Shown: in pieces, positions 1 through 11,738 of the stretch | How positions within the stretch are numbered: position 1 is the stretch's first letter | Layout of the letters: every line of letters begins with the position of its first letter | Source: Brachionus koreanus | Taxonomy: Eukaryota; Rotifera; Eurotatoria; Ploima; Brachionidae | Length of the DNA: 64,000 bases | NCBI GenBank assembly: GCA_016987375.1 | Contig: PJRA01000412.1 | Span: 2,113,450 to 2,177,449 of the forward strand | Reading direction: 5' to 3' | Notes under the pieces: model-generated | What the model was told of the DNA's origin: nothing | The model's database searches: none | What the model saw: only the letters and a program-made list of their open reading frames with translations | Program-made: the position numbers and the translations under genes

Positions 1-2741
1 CTCTAAGATAAACAACAATAATAAATTTAAAGTTAGTTTATGAGCTTTTTTTCTCTTATTTTATTTCATATAAATTTTTTTGTATAAAATTCTTTTTCTA
101 AACACATGATACTCATGAGTAATAATTGGTCTACATTGCCATTAAGTTAAATTTTTATCTTTTTAGCTTTTTTACATTCTTTTTTTTCCTAATTAGTTTA
201 GTAAACAAAAGCATTTTTAGGTTAGTTGTCCTTTGTAGATATTTTATTCTAAAAATTTCCTTAGTAATTAATATCTTTATTGAATAATAAAGCTTTTTTT
301 TCTAAATGGATAATGATACAATTTGAAGGAGTTTAATTAAATTTTCTTAAGATAAATTAGAATACTTTCAATATTTTAGCTAATTAGAAATTCAGTTTAT
401 TCGAGTTTAATTAAAAATCTAGTATCTAATTATTTCTTTGTTTGAATTTAGTACATTTAAATTTAAGAAATCTATATTTAAACAGTCTAAATTATCGATG
501 AACGATAGGGTTACATTAAGCCTAAACCAAATTGAGCCAACTGATTATCAAATATTTATTTTAAAAAAAATTAAGCAAACTTTTTTTTTCAAAAATCAAC
601 AATCACAAAAAAAAGAAAATTAAAACTTCACCTGAGCTCAAATTAAAAAAAAATTTGGATCACTTTAGTTTTCAAAACAAAATGCTATTTACATTATAAC
701 TTCATTATTTTTTCAATTTCAGTAACTTTTTAAGAGAGAAACAAACTTGGAAGAAAAAATTCTCAAAATTATGCCAAACTCTATAAAATATTTAATTTTA
801 AAACATTCTAGTCACTTAAGATTTGCATAAAAGTCACTAGTTTATAAAATAAAAAGCTTGTTTATGTTCAAATTTATAAATATATAATTACATATATATT
901 TTTTTTTGTTTTACAATATATCAAAACTTTTTTGTCTATAATAGCTAATAATATATCAATCAAAATCGTCATAAAACTATTTCTATTTCATAAAATTTAA
1001 ATTTTTATTATTTTAAACCAAAATCGGAACGCTTAAGCGCATTTATTTTTTTTATAAATTATTTACTCATCAATTCAAAAATTTTTTAATTACTTTCAAA
1101 CATTTTTCAAATAAACTGACTTTTAAATTAGAATCTACCAAAACAAGAAGATGATAATAAAATCTAATTTCTACAATGATTTTAAGGTAGTCTGTATTAA
1201 TTTTTTAAACTTAAATTACCAGAAGGATTTGTATGTTCTAGTTTTTAAGTCAAAAAGTTACAGACTTAAAGAGACCGCCTATAGATATTATTAAATAACC
1301 GAGATCTAAAACTATTTAGCTCTAAGTTAAACTCTACATTTTTTATTATTTTGTTTAAAAAACCTTTTTTGTTAGTTGTTAACTGATGAAGTTTTATCAT
1401 TTATCGTAATTGTTTTTTAGAACTTTGCGCTAAAGAATCACATTAACTGATTTACTCAAGAAACTTAAAAAAAAAACAATAAATTAATCAAAAAAATATT
1501 TTGTTTATTAGGTTTACCATTTTTTTTATCCACTATTAAAAAAATTGCGTAACCACAGTTACAGTAAAATTTAAATCTAATGAGAGATAAATTCTAAATT
1601 GCCTCATATTCAAAACATCAGTTGAGCTGTTTATTTTAAAAGCCAAATTAGCCGAGAACACATTAAAAGAATTTGTAGTGATCATTTGGCAAGTTTTATT
1701 AGCTGTTTTTTATATCAATTAATTGCGATTGAATTCCTATTTAGGTTGAACTAATTTGCTAATATTTTTTAAAACAGGTAGAATTTCGAGAAAGTCAAAA
1801 TTCGAAAAAATCCAACTCAACAAAATTCTATCTATTTCAAAATTTTCAAATCACGAGTTTGTTAAGAATTTTGATTTAATAAAATATTCTTATATTTTTA
1901 AGTTTAGTTCAATGTCAATAAGTATTTTAAATATTTTCTAATTTTTTCAGAAAACAATCAAGATTTTTTTGTTAAAGGATAATTATGATAAATAAAATAA
2001 TTGAGGAATTCTGAGCCAAATTCAAATAAAAAAAATTATATTTCGTTAAATTTCTTAGGCTTTAATGTTTCTAAAAACCTTTTTTTAAAAAAAAAAAGAA
2101 AGATACTGTTTGCATTTCTATTCACCTTTTCAAGTTTTTAAACACTCGGTGATAAATTATTACTTAATTCATTAATTATAGGAAATTATGAAAAAAAATT
2201 TTTTTTTCAAATTTTGAATCCTGTTTTGCCTACGCGTCTAATAAATGTGACTAAAACTTTTTTTTTTAAATATTTTTTAAACAAGTCAAAATTTTAAATA
2301 ATTCATAATTTGGATACAATTATAGTCTCTTTTGAATAATATTTTAGTCATTTAAAATCACTTTTGTATTTTTTTTCATGTTTAGCATGACATTACGAGC
2401 AAAACGCAAAGGTTTACTTTCACCAGATCTGGGCTTAACTGGAAATAATCGATATTTTTTGTTTCTTTAAAATAAAATATATTTTTTTTAATTTTTAGAT
2501 TGAAAAGTACGAGAGAAAGAGAGAGAGAGAGAGAAAGGAAATAAAGAGAAAAAATCAAGCAAGTCGGGCTAAAGGGCTGAAATAAGAAAATCGATCAAAT
2601 GTAATTAATAGAAATTTTTTTTTCTCAATAAAAATAAAGGTGCTGAAAAATAGAATTTTCAATTAAGCTAATTTTCTTCGAGTTAGTTAGTTGCTAGTTT
2701 TGTTCACTAAAATATGTTTCATTTAAAAATATCGTAAAATT
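1..2741. other. AT-rich intergenic region, no gene recognised
   Basis: This stretch holds long A/T runs and no open frame with convincing coding character. The only coding-like piece is a G+C-richer island at about 2385-2450 (see findings). A purine (GA)n tract lies near its end, just upstream of the tamalin-like gene, and the last few hundred bases probably include that gene's promoter and 5' leader. Confidence 0.5.
2511..2536. repeat. GA-rich microsatellite in 5' flank
   Basis: Near-perfect (GA)n tract with a few extra A bases, about 200 nt upstream of the start codon of the PDZ gene. GA tracts near animal promoters can bind GAGA-type factors or be simple slippage repeats. The sequence alone does not decide between these. 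Confidence 0.7.
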
Positions 2742-4592
2742 ATGGAAAAAGATGCTTTTTTAATGAAAACAAACTGTACAGAATTTAGGACAATGGGAGC
2801 CAAAGAGCTAAACACTTCACTTAATCAGACATATAATCTAGTTACTGATTTGAACACATCACAAAATGAGAACAAACCATGTGTCAAAACACGAAAAAAG
2901 ACTCAATCGTTCGAATCGTCGCTAATTTTGATGCATAAATTTTTCAAAGAACAAAAAATCTACTCGGATCCGAACGACAATTACAAGCGTCGAACAGTGG
3001 TTTTGGTCCGAACGCCTAAAAAACCCATCAGCACAAAATCAAGAAGCAATCTATCCGATTCTTCTCTTTCAAAGTACAGCTCTTATTCGGGCGGCGAATT
3101 CGGCTTTAACCTGCAGACATACGGCCTTCTAAACTCGATAAGCAAAGAAACCGAGTACATTTGCTTTGTGAACAATGTGCAGCCGGGCTCTCCGGCCAAA
3201 CGAGCCGGTTTGAACAACGGCGACGTCCTGCTTGCCATCGACGGCATGCAAATCGATCAATTTAAATCTTTTATTGACATTACCAAACACGTCAAGGGAA
3301 AAAATGAGCTCAGATTGGTCATCATGGCCGAAAATGTGTGCAAAAAAATCCAGTGTCAACAACGAATCGATCAAATTAAAAAAATACTCAGCGAAAAAAA
3401 ACTCGATTTCGAACGTGTCACCAAGCAGGAGGAATTAATCTTTAAAAAATACGGCATTAGCCGAATAAATATGTCAAGTCCGGTTTTTACTCCCAAGATC
3501 AATTTTAGTACACCCAATATTAACTCAATGTCGTCGAGCACAACCAGTTCGTATAGCACAAACAATGTAACAACTCCAACTAATGAAATGTCTCCCATGT
3601 TCTCTACATCAGGCGTAGTTTCTGAATACTCAGCAATCACTTCCACATCGGTATCCAATTCGTCCTCGTTTTCTTCATCGGCCACCAATTCATCACTAAC
3701 AAATACCAAAAACATGATTTTAATTAAAAATTCCACCCCGAACGAAACCTCTCTTTTAAAACACTCAAATTATTTGACTAGTCCGATCGAGAGCAATTTT
3801 ATGCACTCGTCAAGCGGCACCTCATTTATAAAAGTAATTAAGCCAAGCGAGCAAAATGGCAAGCAAAAATCCCTAGCTAAAAAATACATGGAACAAACTA
3901 GTCGCATAGTTCGCTCGGCATCAAGCTCTTCAGTGAATTTGGTAAACAATTTGCTGGCTAACACGCCAAACGATGAGCCACGAGTGTCCGGCAAGAGTCA
4001 CAAAATAACTCTTAAGGATGCCACCACAACTTGTTCGTCCACCGACGATTATTCGATCATGATTTGCTCTGACTCTGCTCCATCCAAGCGCCTTAGTGTT
4101 GACAGTCAAAACGACTCGTTCATCAACCGCATAGTTAGACTCAATTCAAGTAATGATACAAATAATTTTAGTAAAAAAAAAAATTTATTCAATAAGTTGA
4201 ATAGTTCAGCGCACACAATCGATTATTCGTATCGCACCAACGGATCCAATAATCGAGATCGCAATAACAGTTTAACTCTAAGCTCAAAGAATGCTCTTTT
4301 TAAAATTTTAGCTAACAAGCCCAAGATAGCCAAAGCGGCAAATAATGCTAGCATAAAACCACCCACACTCAATGAGCCTATGGTACAAGCGAGATCCAAA
4401 TCGTTATCTAGTCCAACTTCGGCAAATAACGATGATTCGGCTGTAGCCAGAATTCACAGTAACGGTGGCTTTGACTCTTCTTTTTTAGATAATAGCGAAT
4501 TTTTTGATCTTGAGTCTAGTAACGAATGCAATTCCATGCCTGTTCCGCTTATTGATTACAGTAATGATGATTACGTTGTAACTAGACTTTAA
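2742..4592 (+). CDS. TAMALIN: PDZ scaffold protein, tamalin/CYTIP family
   Basis: One uninterrupted 616-codon frame. A PDZ domain spans about residues 85-195, with a carboxylate-binding-loop-like GEFGFNLQTYG, then a QPGSPAKRAGL turn and NNGDVLLAIDG. A helical segment follows at about 197-238 (RIDQIKKILSEKK...). This PDZ-plus-coiled-coil order, and the FGFxLQTYG wording, match tamalin (GRASP) and CYTIP, scaffolds that bind cytohesin/ARNO Arf exchange factors and group I mGluRs. The remaining ~375 residues are low-complexity Ser/Thr/Asn-rich and unlike the family, so this protein is longer than vertebrate tamalin (about 390 aa). It ends in VTRL, a class I PDZ-ligand pattern (T at -2, L at 0). 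An AATAAA lies at 4725-4730. The gene is intronless, unlike most neighbours. Family assignment is fairly secure; one-to-one orthology is inferred. Confidence 0.8.
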   Translation: MEKDAFLMKTNCTEFRTMGAKELNTSLNQTYNLVTDLNTSQNENKPCVKTRKKTQSFESSLILMHKFFKEQKIYSDPNDNYKRRTVVLVRTPKKPISTKSRSNLSDSSLSKYSSYSGGEFGFNLQTYGLLNSISKETEYICFVNNVQPGSPAKRAGLNNGDVLLAIDGMQIDQFKSFIDITKHVKGKNELRLVIMAENVCKKIQCQQRIDQIKKILSEKKLDFERVTKQEELIFKKYGISRINMSSPVFTPKINFSTPNINSMSSSTTSSYSTNNVTTPTNEMSPMFSTSGVVSEYSAITSTSVSNSSSFSSSATNSSLTNTKNMILIKNSTPNETSLLKHSNYLTSPIESNFMHSSSGTSFIKVIKPSEQNGKQKSLAKKYMEQTSRIVRSASSSSVNLVNNLLANTPNDEPRVSGKSHKITLKDATTTCSSTDDYSIMICSDSAPSKRLSVDSQNDSFINRIVRLNSSNDTNNFSKKKNLFNKLNSSAHTIDYSYRTNGSNNRDRNNSLTLSSKNALFKILANKPKIAKAANNASIKPPTLNEPMVQARSKSLSSPTSANNDDSAVARIHSNGGFDSSFLDNSEFFDLESSNECNSMPVPLIDYSNDDYVVTRL

Positions 4593-4724
4593 ACTTAATT
4601 TTTAAATTCGTCCATTAATTTTATAATCGTTTGCATTTATTTTTAAATTCGATAAACTTTAAAAATACATTTTTAAACTTATTTATTCAATTGTAATAAC
4701 AGTTTTATATAGGATATTTCACTC

Positions 4725-4730
4725 AATAAA
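4725..4730 (+). terminator. Poly(A) signal AATAAA of the PDZ gene
   Basis: Canonical AATAAA 133 nt after the TAA of the PDZ scaffold gene and before the convergent gene that ends at 4837. It is the most likely cleavage signal for the plus-strand transcript. Confidence 0.5.
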
Positions 4731-4836
4731 AATACACTATTTAAAATACAAACGGTGCAAATTTTTTTTTAAATATTAAGAAAAATAAATAAACTAAGTT
4801 GTAAATAAAATTTATTTTAATGAAACATTTTTTCTT

Positions 4837-6698
4837 TTAATTTTGTTTTGAAGAAGGTCCTAAGAAATAGTCTTCGTATTGATATGTGGCATTGCCAGTT
4901 ATTTTTTCTCGCCAATTATCATCTTTTTCATTACTGATCAATTTTTCGCTATCTGCTCTTAATTGACATACTCTTTAAAAAAAATTATTTTAGTTTTTTT
5001 TTATATTTTCAACTTAATTATTCAAAGTCATTTGAAGCTATAAACAAGAAGATTAATTAATTTTTGAAAAAATTATTTAATTAAGCATTTTTTTAGTTTA
5101 CATTTTATTTTTATATTCAAAAATATATTCAAATTGACTCAAATTTATTTTAGTAGCAATTTAATTTAAATTGAATCGAGAAGCAAAAATATTTGATCTT
5201 AAAAGAAATAAATCATCAATAAAAAATTGCAAAAAAATAAAATCACACATTTCTTATTGATATTTAATTGACCATAATTTATGGGCAATCTAAGACATTT
5301 TTTTATTTTTTTTTTGTAAAATAAATTTGGGAATTTCCCGGGACTTTCCCGAACGGCAAAAGCCTTCTTTTCAGCCCCCTTGCTAATTTTTGTTGCTTAG
5401 TATATCACAAATTTAAGTTAGAATAATTTAGAAATTTTTGAAAATTCAAAAATTTAAAGATTAAATTTGGCTAATTATACAATTTACGCATTTCAAATAA
5501 AAAAATTTTGCTTCTATCTACTGCTTCAAGTGATTTATACTGTTAATCAAATGATTAAAGTCTTTTTATGCTTCTGTTAGCTTAAGTTCAATTGAATTTA
5601 CTATTAATACGACTTTTTTATTACATTAACCTTTTAAAGATGTAAAAATTTTCTATTTATTTTATTTATCTAATAAAAATTTAAGTGGAAAAATTTAAAA
5701 AACAATTAAATTTCAATTAAAATGAATATGTGAAGCAAAAATCGAATTGGTTTAATTTTTATAGAAATAAAATTAAGAATTTCAATTCTTCTTAATTATT
5801 ATTGGAAACAACTAAAAAATATTTTTATCCCAAGACTAAAAATTTATTCCATTTTTTTTTTAAAAGCAATAATAAAAAATATAATCAGTTTTTGTTCATA
5901 AGTTCAAAATTTGCACTTCAAGTGCAAGGAAAACGCTGAAAAATTGTTTATAGCATAAACAACAGATAAAAAAAATTTTTGAAAAGAGTGCTAAGTTTTC
6001 AGATGCACCAGTACTTTTAGCAGCTTAATAGAAAAAATATTTAATGCAAAATAGAATTTTTTTCTTAAAATTTACTAAAACACTTTAGATTCGTAATTAA
6101 ATTTCAGTGCATTTTTTTTAAACTACAATCCTTTTTCAAAAGTTCAAAAAAGGTTCAAATGTTACAAAAATTTAAAAATCTACGAAGGAATTTAATTGCA
6201 CAATTTAAAAATATTCTCATAAAATTTGAAAAACTAAATTTGTTTAAAAAACTCTATTTTGTGACATTTAAATCACTTAAATAAATGAGATCAAAATTGA
6301 TACAATCATTAATTGTAAAAAGAATTTGAAAAATTAAAATGAATGATACCCCAAATAGTCGTAATATATCAAAGAATTATCATTGACAGAGATTTGAAGA
6401 TTGCACATTCGTTCAACTACATTGATAGCATCATTTAAATCTTTTTCAATTTTTTTGTCAATTGTTATCATTGAAAACTTTTCGAGCTTAGCTAATTCTG
6501 AACTCTTATAAAAGTTTCTGTAAATGAAATTATTAATTTTCTAAAAAAAAAATTGTTACCGATATCTTGAGAAAATTTTTTGCTGGCCCAATGTCCCAAG
6601 TTGGTTTTTCCGGAATCTTGATTTACAAAAAGTTCTTTTAAGTTGATATTTTTGAAAATCGAATTAATTAATAAATATGATAAATCTTTAAAGGCCAT
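4837..6698 (-). CDS. Uncharacterised 140-aa protein, three exons
   Basis: I assembled three minus-strand exons: 6698-6560, 6497-6350 and 4972-4837, joined at GT-AG sites that keep frame and give 140 codons plus TAA. The first intron is 62 nt; the second is about 1.4 kb. The protein starts MAFKDLSYLLINSIF, contains NLGHWASKKFSQDIELAKLE, then a Lys/Glu/Asp-rich, probably coiled, middle, and ends with DNWREKITGNATYQYEDYFL near the C-terminus. There is no signal peptide or membrane segment, so a cytosolic or nuclear protein is likely. The C-terminal WREKITGNATYQYEDY block has an ordered, conserved look, but I do not recognise the family. It is convergent with the PDZ gene. The splice model, more than the existence of the gene, is the uncertain part. 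Confidence 0.6.
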
Positions 6699-9088
6699 TA
6701 TTTTACTGCGTTTTATACGCTAAAATCAAACATTAGTCATTTCTATTTATTATCTTAATTTGGCACAAATTTTTTCTGGAAAAAAAATTTTGCTTGGATT
6801 AAAAAGCCTAAAATATTTTTCCTTATAGCCATAAATTATAAGAATCAATAATATTGAAGTTTTAACGTAACACAAAATACATAAAATAATATATTTCATC
6901 TCTCTGTTTGAAGTTTGATTCTTTATTACTAAAAATAAACTAAATTTAATGCAAATACAAATAAGTATTAAAATAGTTTTAAAATCAACTTATTCAATTT
7001 AAGATATTTTTATGCATAAAATTGCAATATCTTGGATCATCAAACGGATCAGGATCTAATTCAGAATTCAATACTAAAAAATGATCGTGTTCGAGATATT
7101 AAACCATATCCAAGTATTGTCCACAATTCTGCATCTATAAAATTTTTCCAGAAATTTACAGATATAAAAAATTAAGTTTAAAATTCAATATTTACAAGAA
7201 TAAATTTTTTTCTCAAACATTTTTTTAATGATAATTTTTGACTATGATCATTAACTTACAAAGTTTTGTGAAATTTGGTACAAAATATAATTCAGAACAA
7301 AAATTGGCATAATTCAAGAATAAACCGGAAAAACAAATATAGACTTTTTAATTAATCGATTCGTCTCGATCAACTAGAGAAGAATATGACGACGCATTTC
7401 CTCACATTTCCTTTACATTGACCTTAACCCTTTTTACCCATGTATCGGTCGAAATTTTTTAACTGATCAAAAAAATAACCCTAATTACAACAGGGTATTT
7501 TTTTTTAATTTAAATTATTGGCAACGAATAAATCACAAACCCCTGATTTTCAAGGCCACTGAAACTTTTTGAATAAGACAAATTAATTAAGATTTTGTAT
7601 AATCGTTTTGTTTTTATAAAAGACCCCTTTTTTAAAAATTGAAACTTAAATATTTTTTGATAGAAACGAAATTTTATAAAATAGCGTTTGAAAACTAAGA
7701 ATTTTGTTTTTAATTCTTAAAAATTTTAATTAATTTTCAGGAAAATTATCTAATTTGTGTACATAACTGAGTTGGAAATTTTTATTAATAATCAGCTCGG
7801 CTTTCTAGTCTTAAGATAATTCCTGAATTATGCACAAATATTAAATAAAAAAGCTTATAATTTTTTTATTAGTTTTGTAAATGCAACATAGTTCAGCATT
7901 CAAAGTTGCATCATTAGTTATTAGTTCGCTAATCCGCTAATGGTCTAAATTTATATTATGCTTAATTTCTTGAGTTTTATCAGAATGCTGTATTCTTAAT
8001 TATACAACTATGAATGTTGAACCATGTTATATTTACAGAACTAGGTTTTCTTTAAAAAAAAAGTATAAAAATTTTTAATATTTTGTCTTGTTTTATTGTA
8101 CTTAATTTTAAAACACCCAAAAACAGAATAATATCTAACAAGTTTTTTCTAACATTGAAAAGCTTCTCTAAGATCATTTTTACAAATAGTTGATCAAGAA
8201 ATGTACTTTCTGATTTAGCAAATTAAATACAAAAAATTTATTTTAAAAATAATAGTTCTAAAATGATGATATTCTTTTTATCAATATCCATGCTGTAATA
8301 AGCATTATAAAACTACTAAATTTATTAAAAGAAAATGTTCCCGTTTCTAATTATTTAAAATGCGAAGATCATTATTCTTGTTTTAAAAGCACTTCATCGA
8401 TTTATCATTCCACAACAGTGTAATCAAACTTTAAAATTTATTATCTAAACTAGCTTCATGTCACTCTATATCTGTGTAGACTAAAATCTTATGATTTTAT
8501 GCACGCTTAATTTTAGAGCTTAAATGAGATATTAAACAGATGATGTAGAACTTACTGGATTTTTCATGATTTTTAAAGGGACCAACCCTTCTTAAATTTT
8601 GTTTTGGATCCGAAAAAAAGCCTAGCTATTTTAAAATGAATAAAGAACTTATTTAGATTTTGAATTCTACAAAGTAGATGGACGTAAAAAAATCAAAACA
8701 GTTTAAATTTTTTTTTTTTAATTTTTTTTGATGTAAAATAGAGAAAAAATCTTACACATTTACTGAAATTTCTGTAAATTGACTTGGGTAGCATAGTTTT
8801 CTTCAACATCTATTAATTATAAAGTTCCCGAGATCTGATTTATAATCAATGAAAACATGCTTCGTTATAAACATGATGACGAAAAGTTAAACAATTTTAA
8901 AATTCAAATTTATTATAAATTTCAAAAAATTTAAAAAAAAAACATAAATTCGGAATTTTTCTTAGTATTAATTAATTATTTTACTCAAAACAAACAACAA
9001 TAATATTGTTCATATCTAAGAATCTCTCTTTGAGAAATTTAAAAAATATCTTAATTAAATTATCCTATAAAAAATTGACATTTATTTT
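6699..9088. other. Intergenic region with inverted repeats
   Basis: No gene is supported. It holds an imperfect 45-bp inverted repeat at 7871-7915/7998-8042, a shorter inverted pair at about 7752-7770/7824-7841, and one copy of a dispersed repeat (about 7090-7160) that recurs near 33225-33305. A short Cys-containing open stretch at 8330-8420 was considered and not called. Confidence 0.45.
7871..8042. repeat. Imperfect inverted repeat, possible MITE or hairpin
   Basis: Left arm 7871-7915 and the reverse complement of right arm 7998-8042 agree at about 37 of 45 positions, beginning AGTT(T/C)TGTAAAT and running through AACATRGTTCARCATTCA. The spacer is about 82 nt. No coding sequence and no certain target-site duplication was found. 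A small miniature transposon or a decayed hairpin is the simplest reading. Confidence 0.5.
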
Positions 9089-11738
9089 TCAAACGTCATA
9101 AGACGAGCCTTTCTTTCTATTGAATCTAAGGTTATTAATATCATGAAGATCATATTCTCTTTTCCAATTGATCAAAGTCGGTCTGAAACACCAAAATCTG
9201 ATTTCCAATAGATCGGCTAAATTTTGAATAACTCCAAAACTAAATTAAAAATTTAGGGAATTTTTAAAAAAAAATTTACTTATTTTACTTGAAAGGATTT
9301 TTGAAATTACCGTCCTTATCAGTGAAATATTTATATCGTTTATAATTAAGTCTCTCATTAGTTGTCATTGCTAGAAATATTGTTTGGTAAATATGGCATA
9401 TACCCAATGCTCCAATCCAAATAAGATTGATTATAGCGATTACAGAAAAATATGATACCCATGATGAGCACTTAAAAAACTGAATAACCTCTCTAAGAAA
9501 TGTCATGTGAGGATAAAGCTCCAAATCTGATGGGTAACAGGTTTCATGATAATCTTAAAGAAAACATTTAATTTTTCAATTTAAGTTGGTTTGTGCTAAA
9601 TTACAAGCAATTGCACCATCCATGAAAAATAGGAGGCAAATTGGAGTCCAAAATACAAATCCAACAAAATATTTTAGATTATTTGCACCAATGCAGTTGT
9701 CTACCCATGGGCAATGATGATCAAATTTGGCAACACATCGATCGCACTCTCCACAGTGTTTTGATCTCAATGGTCTACGTATGATGCACGAAGAGCAAAA
9801 TTGGTCTAAAGAAAATTCATTTTGTTCAACCAGCTTAAGTATTGTCTAAAAAAATTTTAGTTGAAAATATTTTGATTATTGTTTATTTTAAATAAATATT
9901 TTGCTAACCGTTTTCATTGATTCTTTGTTGCTGACCAAAACTGCTGGATCAGTGACATAAGATTTATAAAAATTATACCATGAGAGAAGAGTGACAGTTA
10001 AAAATGACAGAATGTACATTAAAGAGCCTGAGACAATTTGTCTAAAGTAAATAAACCATGTTGTATAAAGCCAAAAAATGATAGCGGTTGCTAGAGCCAT
10101 TGGGATATAGCGTGTCATCCATCGGTCAAAAATTATTCTAATAGAAAAATAAATAAAACTAATTATTTTGAGATAGAAAATAATTAAATATCTTACTGGC
10201 GACAGACATATGTTATGCCATAAAGAAAACTAAAAAAAAACAGTTTCAAAAACCAATGACCATTCAATTGAATAACATATAAAATATAGTACATAACAAA
10301 AAATGGATAAAGTCTTGTGAAAAATTTTTTAAATTGTTTGTTTCTTGAAAAAGATTTAAGAAAAGATGGTAAATTGTCGTTTTCTTCTTGGAATGATTTA
10401 AGAAAATTTGCTGCATTTATTTTTTTTCGATCATAAGCCAAATCGAGAGCGGTTTGTCCTTTGTTATTTGGAATGTTCAGAGAAGCACCCTTGTTTAGCA
10501 AAATATCCATAACTGTTGCATTATTATATGCCACTGTGTAATGCAATGGAGTATTTCCCTTTGAATCTTGGGCATTTAAATTAGCATTAAAAGTTATCAA
10601 CAATTGTGCTGGATCTCGCCTAAAAAAATTAATCTATTAAATTAAGCTAAAGTAAAGTTTTAAATATAATTACGAATGGACTCTTTGGGCTGCAAACATC
10701 AGAGGAGTTGCTCCAGTTTTGTCTCGATAATCCGGCTATGAATGAAAATTAATTAATAAAAAAAAAAAAAAAAATTTTTATATTTTATACATCAATTCCT
10801 TTTACAAGAAGATAGGATACGACATTTGAATGACCGAACATTGTAGCCACATGAATTGTAGAAAAGCCTTCCACGTCATACAAATTAGGATCTGCTCCGT
10901 TTTGAATTAATAAAATGCACATGTGTATATGACCACTTCTTGCAGCCCAATTTAAAGCAGATGTCTCTAATTCACCACCAATAGCATCCACTTTAACCCC
11001 TAAACCTATTAGATATTTGGCTATCTCCAATCTATTATTTATAGCTGCCCAATGTAACAAATAAACATTCTCGTTATCTGGTTGATTTGGATCTGTTTGA
11101 CCCGATTCAATCAATTCCTTTAGTCTCTCCAAAATGCCGTATTGTGTTGCTTTAACTGCGTTTAAAACTGAGTAATCTTGTTTCTCAATAGCTTCCATTA
11201 TCTTTTTTTCTTCATCTTCTTTTAGTTTTTGATTTATATTTCGTTTATTGATTAAATCATCTAGACCAGAATCGTTTAAATTTCCGCCTAACAAATCCGA
11301 TGCTTTAGATTCTTGTTTTTTTGCTCCAAAATTATTTTCATTTGACGATTTGCAAGATTTTAGTTCTTGCATTAATATTGTCTGAGCCTCGGCTGCCTTT
11401 GCCATCAATTCCTTTACAGCATCAGGATTTTGTTGACCACCTTTTTCCATAAATTCTTTCATCATTTGCTGCCTTTTCTCAAACATTTTGGTAAATATTT
11501 CTTTCATTTGAGGATTGTTTTGAGCCTGTTGCATCATCATGGCCATTGGGTTCATCGCCAATGTTCCCTCACCGCCTCCTGCATTATTGCTCATTTGCTG
11601 CATCATTGCCATCATCATTGGATTCATCGGCGGTACATTTGGCGTGTTTTCTCCCTCGTCGCCGAATCCTAGATTATGAGCTCCATGACTATGCTTACAA
11701 GCTGCACCATTGTGACTGTGGCCGTGTGAGCCAAACAT
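9089..11738 (-). CDS. ZDHHC17: Ankyrin-repeat DHHC palmitoyltransferase (ZDHHC17/HIP14-like)
   Basis: Seven exons: 11738-10791, 10735-10674, 10619-10197, 10137-9909, 9845-9605, 9553-9289 and 9239-9089, with every junction in frame; 772 aa. It should be a Golgi/vesicle multipass S-acyltransferase that uses its ankyrin repeats to pick substrates. Ankyrin repeats run from about residue 190 to 400 ([37 protein letters not shown]). Hydrophobic segments follow at about 425-530, then the Cys-rich DHHC domain with DHHC at 595-598 ([13 protein letters not shown]), two more membrane segments, and a C-terminus containing NPFNFGVIQN, like HIP14. The first ~185 residues are odd: a His/Gly start ([18 protein letters not shown]), Met-rich runs and a charged helix. 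This makes it about 140 aa longer than human HIP14 (632 aa). The catalytic Cys and zinc ligands are intact. Confidence 0.93.

Noticed and set aside
438..623. 61-codon plus-strand frame, Lys/Phe/Ser-rich
   Set aside because: Composition is that of random A/T-rich sequence and it ends in a poly-A-coded Lys run; no splice or homology support.
3129..3736. Two minus-strand frames opposite the PDZ gene
   Set aside because: They are antisense shadows of a well-supported coding exon and show no family features.
8330..8420. Plus-strand stretch containing KCEDHYSCFKSTSS
   Set aside because: No start codon, no in-phase splice partner and a single short frame; the cysteines alone are not evidence of a peptide gene.
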